A DNA stretch of 35,428 nucleotides from CAMLHU01 sp049680185 (GTDB taxonomy: Bacteria; Gemmatimonadota; Gemmatimonadetes; Gemmatimonadales; GWC2-71-9): NCBI GenBank assembly GCA_049680185.1, contig JBAUHI010000030.1, forward strand, positions 1 through 35,428, in the 5' to 3' direction. The notes under the pieces are model-generated. The model worked only from the letters and a program-made list of their open reading frames with translations, made no database searches and was not told where the DNA came from. The position numbers were made by a program, and so were the translations under genes. Shown piece after piece: positions 8,852 through 17,622 of the stretch (positions within the stretch are counted from its first letter, which is position 1; every line of letters starts with the position of its first letter).

Positions 8852-9865
8852 ATGCGAGCAGAACGACTCACCCCAGCGGCGCTCGGCCGCCTGTCCGGCA
8901 CTGACCTGATCGGTGCCGTACTGCTCGCGTCGATCGAGCTCCCGTCAGGTCCGCTGGAGAAGGGACTTCGGCTCGACCCGACGCAGGCCGATGCGCTCAA
9001 GGCAGCCGCGGATCAACTGACAGGGCCGGTATCGTTGGCGTGGCTCGATGCCGATGACCTGCACGAGGACGAGGCGGCGTGGCGGCTGGCCCGCGCCGTC
9101 GGCGGCCAAGGCGTCATCGTCGGCGTACCGCACCAGAGCCGGGTCGACTTGAGCGCCGAGCGGGCCGGAGTGCTCCACGTGAACGTGGAACCGCTCTCGC
9201 GACTCAACCGCATCGAGCCGATCGAGGTCTGCACCTTGTATCATGGCAGTGCGGTCAAGGCGGGAGAGGTGGTGGCGTCGGTCAAGGTGGCGCCGCACGT
9301 GGTACCGGCTTCACTGATCAAGAAGGGAGAGGCGTTCGCCACCGGGAACACCCGACTGGTGCGGGTGGCGCCGTATTTGCCGCTCGACGTCGGTGCCCTC
9401 GTGGTGGAAGAGGTCTCACCACCGGTCCTGGCGCAGTTCGAGACCACGATCCGCAAGAAGGTCACTGCGCTCGGCGCACGGCTCGACGGCGTGGCAACGG
9501 CGGCCGCGAGATCGCCAGCGGAGGCGGAGGCCAAGAGCCGAAGTGCACTCGAGTATCTCGTCCTGCAGCGGCGACTGCCCGTGGTGCTCGTGGCAGGCGT
9601 CTCCGCCAGCGATGTGTTGTCGCCGTTCTTTGCCGCCCTTGAGGGATTGGGGGGACAGCTCCTGCGGCGCGGCGTGCCGGCCCGCCCCGGTTCGATGCTC
9701 TGGCTGGCGGAGCTCTCCGGCAGCCGGATCCTCGGCGCGCCGCATTGCCGCACGTTCGACGCCAGGACCGCCGCCGACCTGATCCTGCCGCGGTTGCTCA
9801 CCGGCGAAGCGATCACCGCTGAAACGCTGGCAGAGATCGGGCACGGGGGACTGCTTCGGCATTAG
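8852..9865 (+). CDS. Molybdopterin-binding (MoeA/MogA-like) protein
   Basis: A 337-aa protein that fits the molybdopterin-binding proteins found next to MocA-type transferases. The middle section (IEVCTLYHGSAVKAGEVVAS followed by VKVAPHVVPASLIKKGEA) resembles the family region that carries a small beta-barrel. The C-terminal third (VVLVAGVSASDVLSPFFAAL, then GGQLLRRGVPARPGSMLWLA) matches the MogA/MoeA fold layout, in which the cofactor sits at strand ends. The start is an ATG 10 bp after the CoxG-like stop, so it is the third gene of the same unit. Its role is probably holding or handing over molybdenum cofactor during enzyme maturation. That function is inferred mainly from context; the assignment is less secure than those of its two neighbours. 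Confidence 0.62.
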   Translation: MRAERLTPAALGRLSGTDLIGAVLLASIELPSGPLEKGLRLDPTQADALKAAADQLTGPVSLAWLDADDLHEDEAAWRLARAVGGQGVIVGVPHQSRVDLSAERAGVLHVNVEPLSRLNRIEPIEVCTLYHGSAVKAGEVVASVKVAPHVVPASLIKKGEAFATGNTRLVRVAPYLPLDVGALVVEEVSPPVLAQFETTIRKKVTALGARLDGVATAAARSPAEAEAKSRSALEYLVLQRRLPVVLVAGVSASDVLSPFFAALEGLGGQLLRRGVPARPGSMLWLAELSGSRILGAPHCRTFDARTAADLILPRLLTGEAITAETLAEIGHGGLLRH

Positions 9866-9929
9866 TACCGGCGCGCCATTGCGCTTCTTTCCGCGGGTGC
9901 GAGATTCTCCGAGGCTATCCGGCTCACCC

Positions 9930-11867
9930 ATGACCACACCCTCGAACGATTTTACCGCCCTTCAGGCGGCCGTTGCCGGACGTTTTTCCCTCGACCGGGA
10001 GCTCGGTCGCGGCGGAATGGGCGTTGTCTACTTGGCCCGGGACGTGGCGCTCGACCGACCTGTCGCCATCAAGCTGCTCCCCAGCCACCTCGCCGCACTC
10101 CCTGACTCCCGCGAGCGCTTCCTCCGGGAAGCGCGCACCGCCGCAGGACTCTCTCATCCGAATGTCGTGCCGATCTACTTGGTCGAGGCGAATGACGCCG
10201 CGGTCTGGTTCGTGATGGGGTATGTCGAAGGGGAGTCGCTGGGAGATCGGGTCCGGCGGCAGGGGCCGCTCCCCGTGCACGAAGCGGTCCGGGTCACCCG
10301 AGAGGTGGCGTGGGCGCTGGCGTACGCACACGGCCGTGGAGTGATCCATCGTGATATCAAGCCCGACAACATCCTGCTCGAGCGCGGGAGCGGCCGGGCG
10401 ATGGTCACCGACTTCGGGATCGCCCGCGTGGTCTCCCGTTCGACGCTGAGCCAACAGGGGGAGATCGTCGGGACGCTCCAGTACATGAGCCCCGAGCAGG
10501 TTGATCCGAGCGCCACGCTCGACGGCCGGAGCGACCTCTACGCCTTGGGCGTCACCGCATTCTATGCCCTCACCGGCCGGCTCCCTTTCGATTCCGAGAA
10601 CGCCACCGCACTCCTCGCCATGCACCTCACCGAGCCGGCACCGCCGATCACTTCGGTACGTCCGACGATCCCCGCCAAGGTCGCGGAGGCCGTGGATCGA
10701 TGCCTGGCTAAGGCACCGGACGCACGATTCCCTTCCGCGGAGGCGCTGGCGGATGCCTTGGGTGACTCGGTGCCCGCGAACAACCCGATACCGCCATCGG
10801 CCATGCACCTGCGGGATGCGGTCAACGTGTCGTTCACCCTGCTCTACTTCCCGCTGGGCGCTTGGTTCATGACCAGTGTCTTTGCACCAGACTCGGCGGC
10901 GGTGGTCGGATGGATCGCGCTCGCTTTCGCGATCCTCGGCCTGATGAATCCGTTCTACGCAGCCCGGGAGTGCGTCCGGGCGGGACTAAATCCGAAGGAG
11001 ATCGCGAACATCTTCGCTTCCCAAGCCGCCGTCTCGGACGCCACGCTCGAGATCTCCGGCCGGGAGGTCTATCGACTTCGGCGGTGGGTGCGGAGCCCGA
11101 TCGGGCGGATCATCTGCGGCCTGGTGGGAATCGGGGCGCTCGGCTTTGCGATACATGCCGGGTCCCGCATTGTGCGACCCCGGGCCGGCGATGACGGCTT
11201 CGAGATCATACCCGCGGCAATTCTCGCCCTCGGGACCGCGATCGTCTACCTGGGTGCCGCGCTCAAGACCGGGCCCATCGGACGCTGGCTCGACGCCGAC
11301 CTCGCATCCGGGACCAATCCGGTCCTGCGCCAGCGCCAGAGGATGGCCCGATGGCTGTACGACAACCCGCTGATGCGCCTGGCCTTCCGGCTTGCCCGAT
11401 TCACCGTCCGCGCCCCCAAGCCGGCACCCGTGATCGAGACGGCGCCCACCGAGGTGCTCCTCGGACACGCCGCGAATGAACTCTTCACGGCACTTCCCAA
11501 GGCCGACCGCGTACGGATGACGGAGATCCCCGAGGTCATCCGGGGATTGGAGCGGGCCGCCCAGGTCCTTCGAGGCCGGCGGGATGAACTGGCGAGGACC
11601 ATCGCCGAAGCGGGGGAGGCGGGCGACTCGGGACGGCGCGCCGAACTGGTGCGGGAACTCGAGACGGCGAGAGGGATGGCGGAGCAGCGGTTGCGGACCG
11701 CGGTGATGGCATTGGAGAACCTGCGGCTCGACCTGCTACGTGCCCGCGCCGGCGTGGGTCGGCCCGATCAGCTCACCGCTGCACTCGAGGACGCCAAGCG
11801 CGTCGGCGAAGAGATCAACGCCGAGCTCGCCGGGCGGCAGGAAGTGGATCGGGTGCTGCGAGCTTGA
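9930..11867 (+). CDS. Membrane-anchored Ser/Thr protein kinase
   Basis: Eukaryote-like (PknB-type) protein kinase of 645 aa. The glycine loop GRGGMG is at 26-31, the ATP lysine is Lys48, the helix C glutamate is about Glu67, the catalytic loop HRDIKPDN is at 140-147 (Asp142), DFG is at 161-163 and SPEQ is at 187-190. All are intact, so it should be active. After about residue 290 come four hydrophobic segments (for example VSFTLLYFPLGAWFMTSVF, then VVGWIALAFAILGLM, IICGLVGIGALGF and AAILALGTAIVYLGAAL). The final 130 residues are rich in Glu, Arg and Ala and look coiled-coil. There are no PASTA repeats, so the sensed signal is unknown. I chose ATG 9930 over an upstream TTG (9879) because the kinase fold starts shortly after it. 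The stop codon is the first part of repeat element D. Confidence 0.9.
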   Translation: MTTPSNDFTALQAAVAGRFSLDRELGRGGMGVVYLARDVALDRPVAIKLLPSHLAALPDSRERFLREARTAAGLSHPNVVPIYLVEANDAAVWFVMGYVEGESLGDRVRRQGPLPVHEAVRVTREVAWALAYAHGRGVIHRDIKPDNILLERGSGRAMVTDFGIARVVSRSTLSQQGEIVGTLQYMSPEQVDPSATLDGRSDLYALGVTAFYALTGRLPFDSENATALLAMHLTEPAPPITSVRPTIPAKVAEAVDRCLAKAPDARFPSAEALADALGDSVPANNPIPPSAMHLRDAVNVSFTLLYFPLGAWFMTSVFAPDSAAVVGWIALAFAILGLMNPFYAARECVRAGLNPKEIANIFASQAAVSDATLEISGREVYRLRRWVRSPIGRIICGLVGIGALGFAIHAGSRIVRPRAGDDGFEIIPAAILALGTAIVYLGAALKTGPIGRWLDADLASGTNPVLRQRQRMARWLYDNPLMRLAFRLARFTVRAPKPAPVIETAPTEVLLGHAANELFTALPKADRVRMTEIPEVIRGLERAAQVLRGRRDELARTIAEAGEAGDSGRRAELVRELETARGMAEQRLRTAVMALENLRLDLLRARAGVGRPDQLTAALEDAKRVGEEINAELAGRQEVDRVLRA

Positions 11868-12168
11868 GCGGGTGGAGCGGGTGGAGCGGGTGGAGCGGGT
11901 GGAGCGGGTGGAGCGGGTGGAGCGGGTGGAGCGGGTGGAGCGGGTGGAGCGGGTGGAGCGGGTGGAAGCTCGGCTCGAGGAGTTTGACTCGCAAGAGAAC
12001 TGTCATCCCGAGCAACGCGAGGGACCTTGCCCGAGGGACCGTGCGCCGGCCACCGGCGTCCGGTCACCACAGAACAGCTCCTTCACTTCGCTCGGGATGA
12101 CAGCGCATGCGTTACGACCTGGCTGTCACCCGCTTCACCCGCGCTTTATCACCCGTCTCACCCGCCTA
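11865..12168. repeat. Composite repeat element D filling the kinase-DinB gap
   Basis: This 300-bp gap between convergent genes is made entirely of repeat: a GGTGGAGCG array at 11871-11960, a palindromic core at 12000-12103 (CTGTCATCCCGAGC ... GCTCGGGATGACAG), then a right arm of CACCCGCTTCACCCGC type reading up to the DinB stop. It contains the kinase stop (TGA 11865-11867) and reaches the DinB stop (TAG 12168-12166). The sequence between array and core (GAGTTT...CAAGAGAACTGTCATCCCGAG) is shared with element C. Confidence 0.87.
11871..11969. repeat. 9-bp tandem array (GGTGGAGCG), 10 perfect copies
   Basis: Ten perfect GGTGGAGCG units span 11871-11960 and are followed by a diverged unit, GGTGGAAGC. 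The array starts three bases after the kinase stop codon. Confidence 0.97.
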
Positions 12169-12669
12169 CTTCTCGTCCGCGCTCGGCCCGTACATCCCGG
12201 GCACCGGCACGTCCCGGAGCCGGAGATACACGCTGAACTGCCCGCGGTGATGGATGATGTGGCTGAAGAGCAACGTCCGGAGCACCGCCGCCCGCGGCAT
12301 CGTGAACACCACTTTCCCGCCCCCCAACAGCGACCACGGCTTTCCGAGATCGGTGTCAGAGGCCTGGGAAATGGCCGCCCGGGTGCTCGCGACGTTCTCG
12401 TCGAAGAGGGCGAGGATCGCGGCGCGGGATGTGACCGGCGCCGCGGCCGGCGGCTTGGCTCCCGGCGGGGCAAAATCGAATGATTCGGTGGTGAGGGCGC
12501 GGTTCCCCCAGGCGGGGATCTGCGCCAGGTGGGTGGCCAGACGACCCAACGTCATCGACTTGACGTGGGGCTTCCAGTCGAATGCATCCTCGGGGGTCCG
12601 CTCGAGCATCTTGCGGGTGGACGCCATCTCGAGGTCGAATTCCGGCAACAGCGCGTCTTTCAGTGCCAT
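12166..12669 (-). CDS. DinB-like four-helix-bundle protein
   Basis: A 167-aa protein of the DinB/YfiT-like family, metal-binding four-helix bundles. Some members are thiol-dependent S-transferases; most are of unknown activity. The three expected metal ligands are visible: His47 in LATHLAQIP, then His137 and His141 (or His140) in SHIIHHRGQFSVYLR. The length is typical. ATG 12669 is preceded by GGAG eight bases upstream on the minus strand. The gene is divergent from the metalloprotease and convergent with the kinase. A specific substrate cannot be inferred. Confidence 0.82.
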   Translation of the reverse strand: MALKDALLPEFDLEMASTRKMLERTPEDAFDWKPHVKSMTLGRLATHLAQIPAWGNRALTTESFDFAPPGAKPPAAAPVTSRAAILALFDENVASTRAAISQASDTDLGKPWSLLGGGKVVFTMPRAAVLRTLLFSHIIHHRGQFSVYLRLRDVPVPGMYGPSADEK

Positions 12670-12790
12670 AACAGCTCCATGGTTCGGTCGTGGTGTTCCG
12701 CAGTGCAACCCGGGGGCGACTTCCCCCGGACGTGATCGCACCCTACCATAATAGCTTCGTCGAACGGTCACCCTCTCACTCCAAGGACCC
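12670..12790. promoter_or_regulatory. Divergent promoter region, DinB-like / metalloprotease
   Basis: This 121-bp gap separates two divergent starts. CATAAT at 12747-12752 is a five-of-six match to a -10 box for the right-hand gene, and the opposite strand reads TATTAT at 12753-12748, a five-of-six match for the left-hand gene. No convincing -35 box is seen for either, so promoter use is tentative. Confidence 0.35.
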
Positions 12791-15301
12791 ATGATGTCCA
12801 GGCTTCGTCTGTTCGCGACCCTTCTGGGTGCGGCATGCGTCGGCTCTGCGTGCGCCGGCGGCAGCCACCCATCCACCGGACCGGCCCCGGTCCCCGCGCC
12901 GGGCGGCGCCAACGCCGGCGGTGCCGGCGGGAAGTCAGGCGCCGAATCGAGCGGACCCAAGCCCTATGCCAAGGTGATCACCGCCGAGGCCACGTCCGAC
13001 AGCGGCTTGTTCATCGTGCACCAGGTGAAGGACAAGTGGTATTTCGAGATCCCGGTCAAGCTGCTCGGGCGGGAGATGCTGCTGGTGACCCGCCAGGCGC
13101 AGGCGGCCGAGAACATCGGCTACGGTGGCGAGGATGTGAACGACGACGCGCTCACCTGGGAACGGGTGGGCGACCGCATCCTCATGCGGGTGCAGAGCTA
13201 TGACAACGTGGCCTCCGACTCGATGCCGATGGCGCTGGCGGTGCGCAACTCGAACTACGCCCCGATCGTGGCGGCCTTCGAGATCGCGGCGTGGAACAAG
13301 GATTCGAGCAACGCCGTCATCGACGTGACCGGGCTCTACTCCAAGGACGTCCCGTTCCTCGGACTCTCCAAGGGGACCCGTGACCAGTACAAGATCACCC
13401 GGCTGGACGAATCACGGACCTTCATCAAGTGGATGCACGTCTTCCCGACCAACATCGAGGTCCGGGTGGTGCAGACCTATGCCGCCACCGAGGCGCCCGC
13501 GTCGAGCGAGACCGGGACGGTATCGGTCGAGATGAACCACTCGATGGTGCTCCTCCCGGAAACACCGATGCAGCCCCGCGTCTTCGACGAGCGGGTCGGC
13601 TTCTTCACCGTGCAGCAGACCGATTACTCCCGCCCCGAGCAGCGGTCGGTCATCCGCAAGTACATCACGCGCTGGCGGCTGGAGCCCAAGGACACCGCCG
13701 CCTTCCGTCGGGGCGAGCTCACCGAGCCGGTCAAGCCGATCGTCTTCTATATCGATCCGGCGACCCCGGTCAAATGGCGGAGCTACCTCAAGCAGGGGAT
13801 CGAAGACTGGAACACGGCGTTCGAGGCGGCGGGGTTCAAGAACGCGATCATCGCCAAGGACCCACCGACCGCCGCCGAAGACCCGAAGTTCTCGCTCGAG
13901 GACGCGCGCTACTCGGCCATCCGCTACTTCGCCTCGCCGGTGGAGAACGCCTACGGTCCCCATGTGAGCGACCCCCGCTCGGGTGAGATCCTCCAGACCG
14001 ACATCGGCTGGTACCATAACGTGCAGAACCTCCTGCGCGACTGGTTCCTGGTCCAGACCGCCGCGGTGAACCCCGCGGCACGGGGGCTCGAGCTCCCCGA
14101 CAGCGTGATGGGCGAGCTCATCCGCTTCGTCTCCTCCCACGAGGTCGGTCATACCCTTGGCCTGCCGCACAACATGAAGGCGAGCTCCTCCTACCCGGTG
14201 GACTCGCTCCGCTCGGCCAGCTTCACCAAGCGGATGCACACCGCGCCCTCCATCATGGACTACGCGCGCTTCAACTACGTGGCCCAGCCGGGTGACACCG
14301 GTGTCTACCTCATGCCCGGCATCGGAGTGTACGACAAGTACTCCATCGCGTGGGGCTATCGGCCGATCCTCGATGCCAAGACGCCCGACGCCGAGAAGCC
14401 GACGCTGGATTCGTGGATCCTGGCCCACGCCGGCGACCCGATGTACCGCTTCGGCGATCCGAGTTCCATCGATCCCGGCTCCCAGACAGAGGACCTGGGT
14501 GACGATGGCGTGAAGGCGAGCACCTACGGGATCGCCAACTTGAAGCGCATCCTCCCGCACCTGCGCGACTGGACGATGGCGCCGGGGGCCAATTACGACC
14601 AACTGCGGGAACTCTACGAACAGGTCATCCTCCAGTGGGCCCGCTACATGGGGCATGTGACCACGATCGTCGGCGGGGTGGATCAGACCCGCAAGGCCGA
14701 TGACCAACCGGGACCGGTCTACACGGTGCTCCCAAAGGCACGCCAGGAGGCCGCGCTGCAGTTCCTCGCCGCCCAGGCCTTCGCGACGCCGAGCTGGATG
14801 ATCGACACGACCATCCTGCGGCGGATCGAGCACGCCGGCATCGTCGAGCGGTTGCGGACCCGGCAAGTGGCCGTGCTCAACAACGTCCTCGACCCGCGCC
14901 GGATGCAGCGCCTGATCGAGGCGTCCACGGTGCTGGGGAACGGTGCTTATTCGCTTCCCGAGATGCTGGGAGATGTCCGCCAGGCGGTCTGGTCCGAGCT
15001 GGGATCGGGCGCGGCGATCGACCCTTACCGCCGGAACCTGCAGCGCGGATATCTCGACCGGATGAATTATCTGATGACCCAGGAATTGGACCCGATCCCG
15101 CCGAGGTTCCGGCAATACTTCACCGGTACCGACGTGACCATATCCCAGTCCGACATCCGTCCGCTGGTCCGGGGCGAACTGGTGGAGATCCAACGCCAGA
15201 TCCGGTCCGACCTGCCCCGGGTCAAGGACAATGAGACCCGGCTCCACCTGCAGGATGCACTGGCCCGGATCGACCTGACGTTGAATCCCAGAAAGCAGTG
15301 A
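12791..15301 (+). CDS. Secreted zinc-dependent metalloprotease (metzincin, DUF5117 type)
   Basis: Large exported endopeptidase of 836 aa. Residues 1-20 form a signal sequence with cysteines near 15 and 21 (GAAC, GSAC), so a lipoprotein anchor is likely although the lipobox is not canonical. A low-complexity Gly/Ala/Pro linker follows. The zinc site HEVGHTLGLPH is at 450-460 (HExxHxxGxxH: His450, Glu451, His454, His460), and a methionine follows in HTAPSIMDYARF, the Met-turn expected of metzincins. The N-terminal 400 residues and C-terminal part match the layout of DUF5117/DUF5118/DUF4953 proteins, widespread in Bacteroidota and Gemmatimonadota. AGGA at 12784-12787 suits either ATG 12791 or, with better spacing, ATG 12794. 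The stop TGA is the first part of repeat element E. Confidence 0.88.
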   Translation: MMSRLRLFATLLGAACVGSACAGGSHPSTGPAPVPAPGGANAGGAGGKSGAESSGPKPYAKVITAEATSDSGLFIVHQVKDKWYFEIPVKLLGREMLLVTRQAQAAENIGYGGEDVNDDALTWERVGDRILMRVQSYDNVASDSMPMALAVRNSNYAPIVAAFEIAAWNKDSSNAVIDVTGLYSKDVPFLGLSKGTRDQYKITRLDESRTFIKWMHVFPTNIEVRVVQTYAATEAPASSETGTVSVEMNHSMVLLPETPMQPRVFDERVGFFTVQQTDYSRPEQRSVIRKYITRWRLEPKDTAAFRRGELTEPVKPIVFYIDPATPVKWRSYLKQGIEDWNTAFEAAGFKNAIIAKDPPTAAEDPKFSLEDARYSAIRYFASPVENAYGPHVSDPRSGEILQTDIGWYHNVQNLLRDWFLVQTAAVNPAARGLELPDSVMGELIRFVSSHEVGHTLGLPHNMKASSSYPVDSLRSASFTKRMHTAPSIMDYARFNYVAQPGDTGVYLMPGIGVYDKYSIAWGYRPILDAKTPDAEKPTLDSWILAHAGDPMYRFGDPSSIDPGSQTEDLGDDGVKASTYGIANLKRILPHLRDWTMAPGANYDQLRELYEQVILQWARYMGHVTTIVGGVDQTRKADDQPGPVYTVLPKARQEAALQFLAAQAFATPSWMIDTTILRRIEHAGIVERLRTRQVAVLNNVLDPRRMQRLIEASTVLGNGAYSLPEMLGDVRQAVWSELGSGAAIDPYRRNLQRGYLDRMNYLMTQELDPIPPRFRQYFTGTDVTISQSDIRPLVRGELVEIQRQIRSDLPRVKDNETRLHLQDALARIDLTLNPRKQ

Positions 15302-15400
15302 ACGGTCGAGGGTGAACGGTCAACGGTGAACGGGGGATCTCGAGACATCGGGACCCCCCGTTCACTTTTCACTTTTTTACTTTTTACGCCTCTCCGCTCA
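15299..15400. repeat. Repeat element E between convergent genes
   Basis: The gap carries GTGAACGGTCAACGGTGAACGG-type sequence and its inverse. It begins with the metalloprotease stop TGA (15299-15301) and ends with the stop of the SpoIIAA-like gene (15400-15398). It contains the terminator described separately. Confidence 0.75.
15326..15385. terminator. Rho-independent terminator
   Basis: The stem GTGAACGGGGG (15326-15336) pairs perfectly with CCCCCGTTCAC (15355-15365) over an 18-nt loop. It is followed on the + strand by a T-rich run (15366-15385, with six and five consecutive Ts). It should terminate the metalloprotease transcript. Confidence 0.8.
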
Positions 15401-15763
15401 CTCCTGCGCTTCGATCCAGGCCAGCGCCTCCTCCCGGGTGTCGAACGCGGGGATCTGACGGCGGGAAAAGTACATCACGGTCAGGTATCCGGCCTTCATC
15501 AGGGCGCCCATCCCGAACACCGCGCCGGCTCGGACGTGGGGCGCGTTGTCGATCGCAAGCGACTTCATCGCGGCCAGCGTCGCCGCATTGTACCGCGCGC
15601 CGGTCACGTTGGTGAGCGTGTAGATCGAATTGGGTGGCTGGGCCTGCACCAGCGCCGCCGCGTCGGCGATGGCGGCAAGCCCCGGCGCTTCTCCCGAAAT
15701 GCCCGAAAAATCGAGCGATGCCACTCGTTTGCCGGCGTGCATGATGATCTCGATCCGTGGCAT
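15398..15763 (-). CDS. SpoIIAA-like (STAS-fold) protein
   Basis: A 121-aa protein that looks like the SpoIIAA-like family (a STAS-related fold). Visible features are the N-terminal strand MPRIEIIMHAGKRVASLDFS and the C-terminal FDTREEALAWIEAQ, which closely resembles the usual ending (F-D/E-x-R-E-E-A-L-x-W-L) of this family. There is no signal peptide or membrane segment. It starts 15 bp after the argR stop on the same strand, so it is probably the last gene of the arginine transcript. Its role there is unknown; a protein-protein switch function is only a family-level guess. Confidence 0.6.
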   Translation of the reverse strand: MPRIEIIMHAGKRVASLDFSGISGEAPGLAAIADAAALVQAQPPNSIYTLTNVTGARYNAATLAAMKSLAIDNAPHVRAGAVFGMGALMKAGYLTVMYFSRRQIPAFDTREEALAWIEAQE

Positions 15764-15778
15764 CGTAGCGCTCCGGCG

Positions 15779-16234
15779 TCAGCCCGTGGGGTCGGCAAGG
15801 CGCTTCAAGCGCCGGATGAACCCCCGCTGCGCTCGCGCATCCCGCACCGCCACGAATATCGTGTCGTCCCCGGCAATAGTACCCATGAATTCGGGCCACG
15901 CCAACCGGTCCAGCGCCACCGCGACACGATTGGCCTCACCCGCCGGTGTGTGGATCACCACGAGCGCCTCACCGGCCGGGTCGACGGCCAGCAGCCCCTC
16001 GGCGATCCGCTGCTCGTCGGGATCGAGCCGGAGCTGCTGCACCCGACGCGCCCGCTGATAGACGCCATCCACCTTCACCAGCCTCAGGGCAGCGATGTCC
16101 CGGCTCACCGAGGACTGGGTCACTTCCCACCCCTCGGCATTCAGTCCCTCGGCCAGCTCTTCCTGGGTCCCGACGCGCCGGGCGCTGATGAGCTCGAGGA
16201 TCTTGAGATGACGCTTGCGCCGGTCGGAGGTCAT
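15779..16234 (-). CDS. argR: Arginine repressor ArgR
   Basis: Arginine-responsive hexameric DNA-binding regulator of 151 aa, the usual ArgR length. The winged helix carries the family signature TQSSVSRDI at 39-47 (Ser44-Arg45 contact DNA). The C-terminal oligomerisation and arginine-binding domain carries GTIAGDDTIFVAV at 118-130 with the paired Asp123-Asp124 that bind arginine. The ATG overlaps the argH stop (ATGA), so it is coupled to the biosynthetic genes. With the ARG-box palindrome at the argG start it should repress its own operon when arginine is plentiful. Confidence 0.95.
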   Translation of the reverse strand: MTSDRRKRHLKILELISARRVGTQEELAEGLNAEGWEVTQSSVSRDIAALRLVKVDGVYQRARRVQQLRLDPDEQRIAEGLLAVDPAGEALVVIHTPAGEANRVAVALDRLAWPEFMGTIAGDDTIFVAVRDARAQRGFIRRLKRLADPTG

Positions 16235-17622
16235 TGGCCACTCCCGTCGAGCCGCCCGAGCGTCCTGTGGAATCGGCGCTCTTCAACGTGCGCCCACCGC
16301 GCCGCAGCGCGGATGCGGGCCCGAAGTGCGGGAAGCCCGACGTTGCCCACACCACCGGTCGCCCGTCGCCGGGCGAGGATGGCGGCGGCGCGCGGAGGCG
16401 GAAACCTCTCACCCTTCTTGAGCGCCGCCGCGACCGCACGATACGCCCGCCGGAACGGCACGCCCGACTCGACGCGGCGCATCACCTCATCGGTGGCAAG
16501 TGCACCACCCTCCAACAGCTCGAGTCCGCGCGCGCGGTCGACCGCGAGCCCATCGACCGCGTGTGCGATCATGCCGAGCATCGCTTCGGTGCGGTCCAGC
16601 CCGCGCAACAACGGTTCCTTGAGGAGCTGGAAGTCACGGTGGTACCCGCCGGGGAGGCGGCCGCCGATCGCCATCGTGGCAAAGAGGTCGCCTTCGACGG
16701 CCGCCGCTCGGGCGCGGGTGAGCTCGAAGAGATCGGGATTCCGCTTGTGCGGCATGATGCTCGACCCGGTCGCGAGCGAGGCCGGGAGCTTGAGCAGGCC
16801 GAACTCCTCCCCGGAATAGAGGATCACGTCAGCGGAGAGCTTGGCCAGATCGTGCCCCAGCTGGGTACACCAGAAGAGCACCGCAGCCTCCAGCTTGCCA
16901 CGTCCATTCTGCACCGCGGCAACATTCGGCTCGACACCTCGGAACCCGAGGGCGCGTGACGCCACCTCCCGACGGATCTTGAGCGGCACGCCGTATCCAG
17001 CGGCGCTGCCGAGTGGCGAACGATCCAGTCGACGCCAGACGGCTGACAGACCCTCCAACGTGTCGACGATCCCCTCGGCATAGGCCGCGGCCCAGAGCGC
17101 CGCCGATGAGGGCATGGCCCGACGGGTGTGGGTGTAGCCCGGCCAGAGTGCGGCGCGATGACGCCCCGCAAAGCGCGTGAGTGCATCCGCCGTCGCACAC
17201 CCTGCGCGGTGGATGACGAGGAGTCGGTCCTTGAGGAGGAGCCGAAGGTCCGTCGCGACCTGGTCGTTGCGGGAGCGGCCGGTGTGTATCCGCTCGCCGG
17301 CAGGGCCGAGCCGCCGCGTGAGCCACGATTCCACCGCAGAGTGGGCGTCCTCGTGTTCCGCGCCGATCCCGAGGCGCCCACGCTCGACCGCACTGAGCGC
17401 CGCTCGGAGCGCCTGGCGCAGGGCTCGGTGGTCGGACGTCGATACGAGCCCCGCCGCCCGGAGTCCCTCGAGGTGCCCCAGGCTGCCGTAGATGTCCCAG
17501 GGAAGGAGTCGGGCGTCCCACACCCGGTCATCACCCACCGTGTAGGCGAGCATCCGTCTGTCGACTGTGCCGGATCGGGACCAGAGTGTTTCCGCCTTTA
17601 CGCGCCGCCGCGCAGGTCTCAT
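16231..17622 (-). CDS. argH: Argininosuccinate lyase
   Basis: Last step of arginine synthesis: argininosuccinate to arginine and fumarate. 463 aa. HTGRSRNDQ is at 113-121, EDAHSAVE at 91-98, and the fumarase-superfamily signature GSSIMPHKRNPD contains the catalytic serine loop. The second motif reads GYTHTRRAMPSSAALWAAAYAE; the MPSS-xx-LW-xx-AYAE version is the Bacteroidota-type ArgH form rather than the common HLQRAQP form. The first 15 residues are basic and not conserved, so the true start may be slightly later, but ATG 17622 overlaps the argE stop (ATGA), which supports it. Confidence 0.94.
   Translation of the reverse strand: MRPARRRVKAETLWSRSGTVDRRMLAYTVGDDRVWDARLLPWDIYGSLGHLEGLRAAGLVSTSDHRALRQALRAALSAVERGRLGIGAEHEDAHSAVESWLTRRLGPAGERIHTGRSRNDQVATDLRLLLKDRLLVIHRAGCATADALTRFAGRHRAALWPGYTHTRRAMPSSAALWAAAYAEGIVDTLEGLSAVWRRLDRSPLGSAAGYGVPLKIRREVASRALGFRGVEPNVAAVQNGRGKLEAAVLFWCTQLGHDLAKLSADVILYSGEEFGLLKLPASLATGSSIMPHKRNPDLFELTRARAAAVEGDLFATMAIGGRLPGGYHRDFQLLKEPLLRGLDRTEAMLGMIAHAVDGLAVDRARGLELLEGGALATDEVMRRVESGVPFRRAYRAVAAALKKGERFPPPRAAAILARRRATGGVGNVGLPALRARIRAAARWAHVEERRFHRTLGRLDGSGQ

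Noticed and set aside
11868..12100. Repeat-encoded ORFs of Gly-Trp-Ser or Val-Glu-Arg repeats
   Set aside because: They arise from the GGTGGAGCG array read in different frames and have no independent support.
13412..15247. 611-codon open frame on the minus strand
   Set aside because: It lies entirely opposite the metalloprotease, whose HExxHxxGxxH site, signal peptide and family layout make the + strand the coding one. Long antisense frames are common at this GC content.
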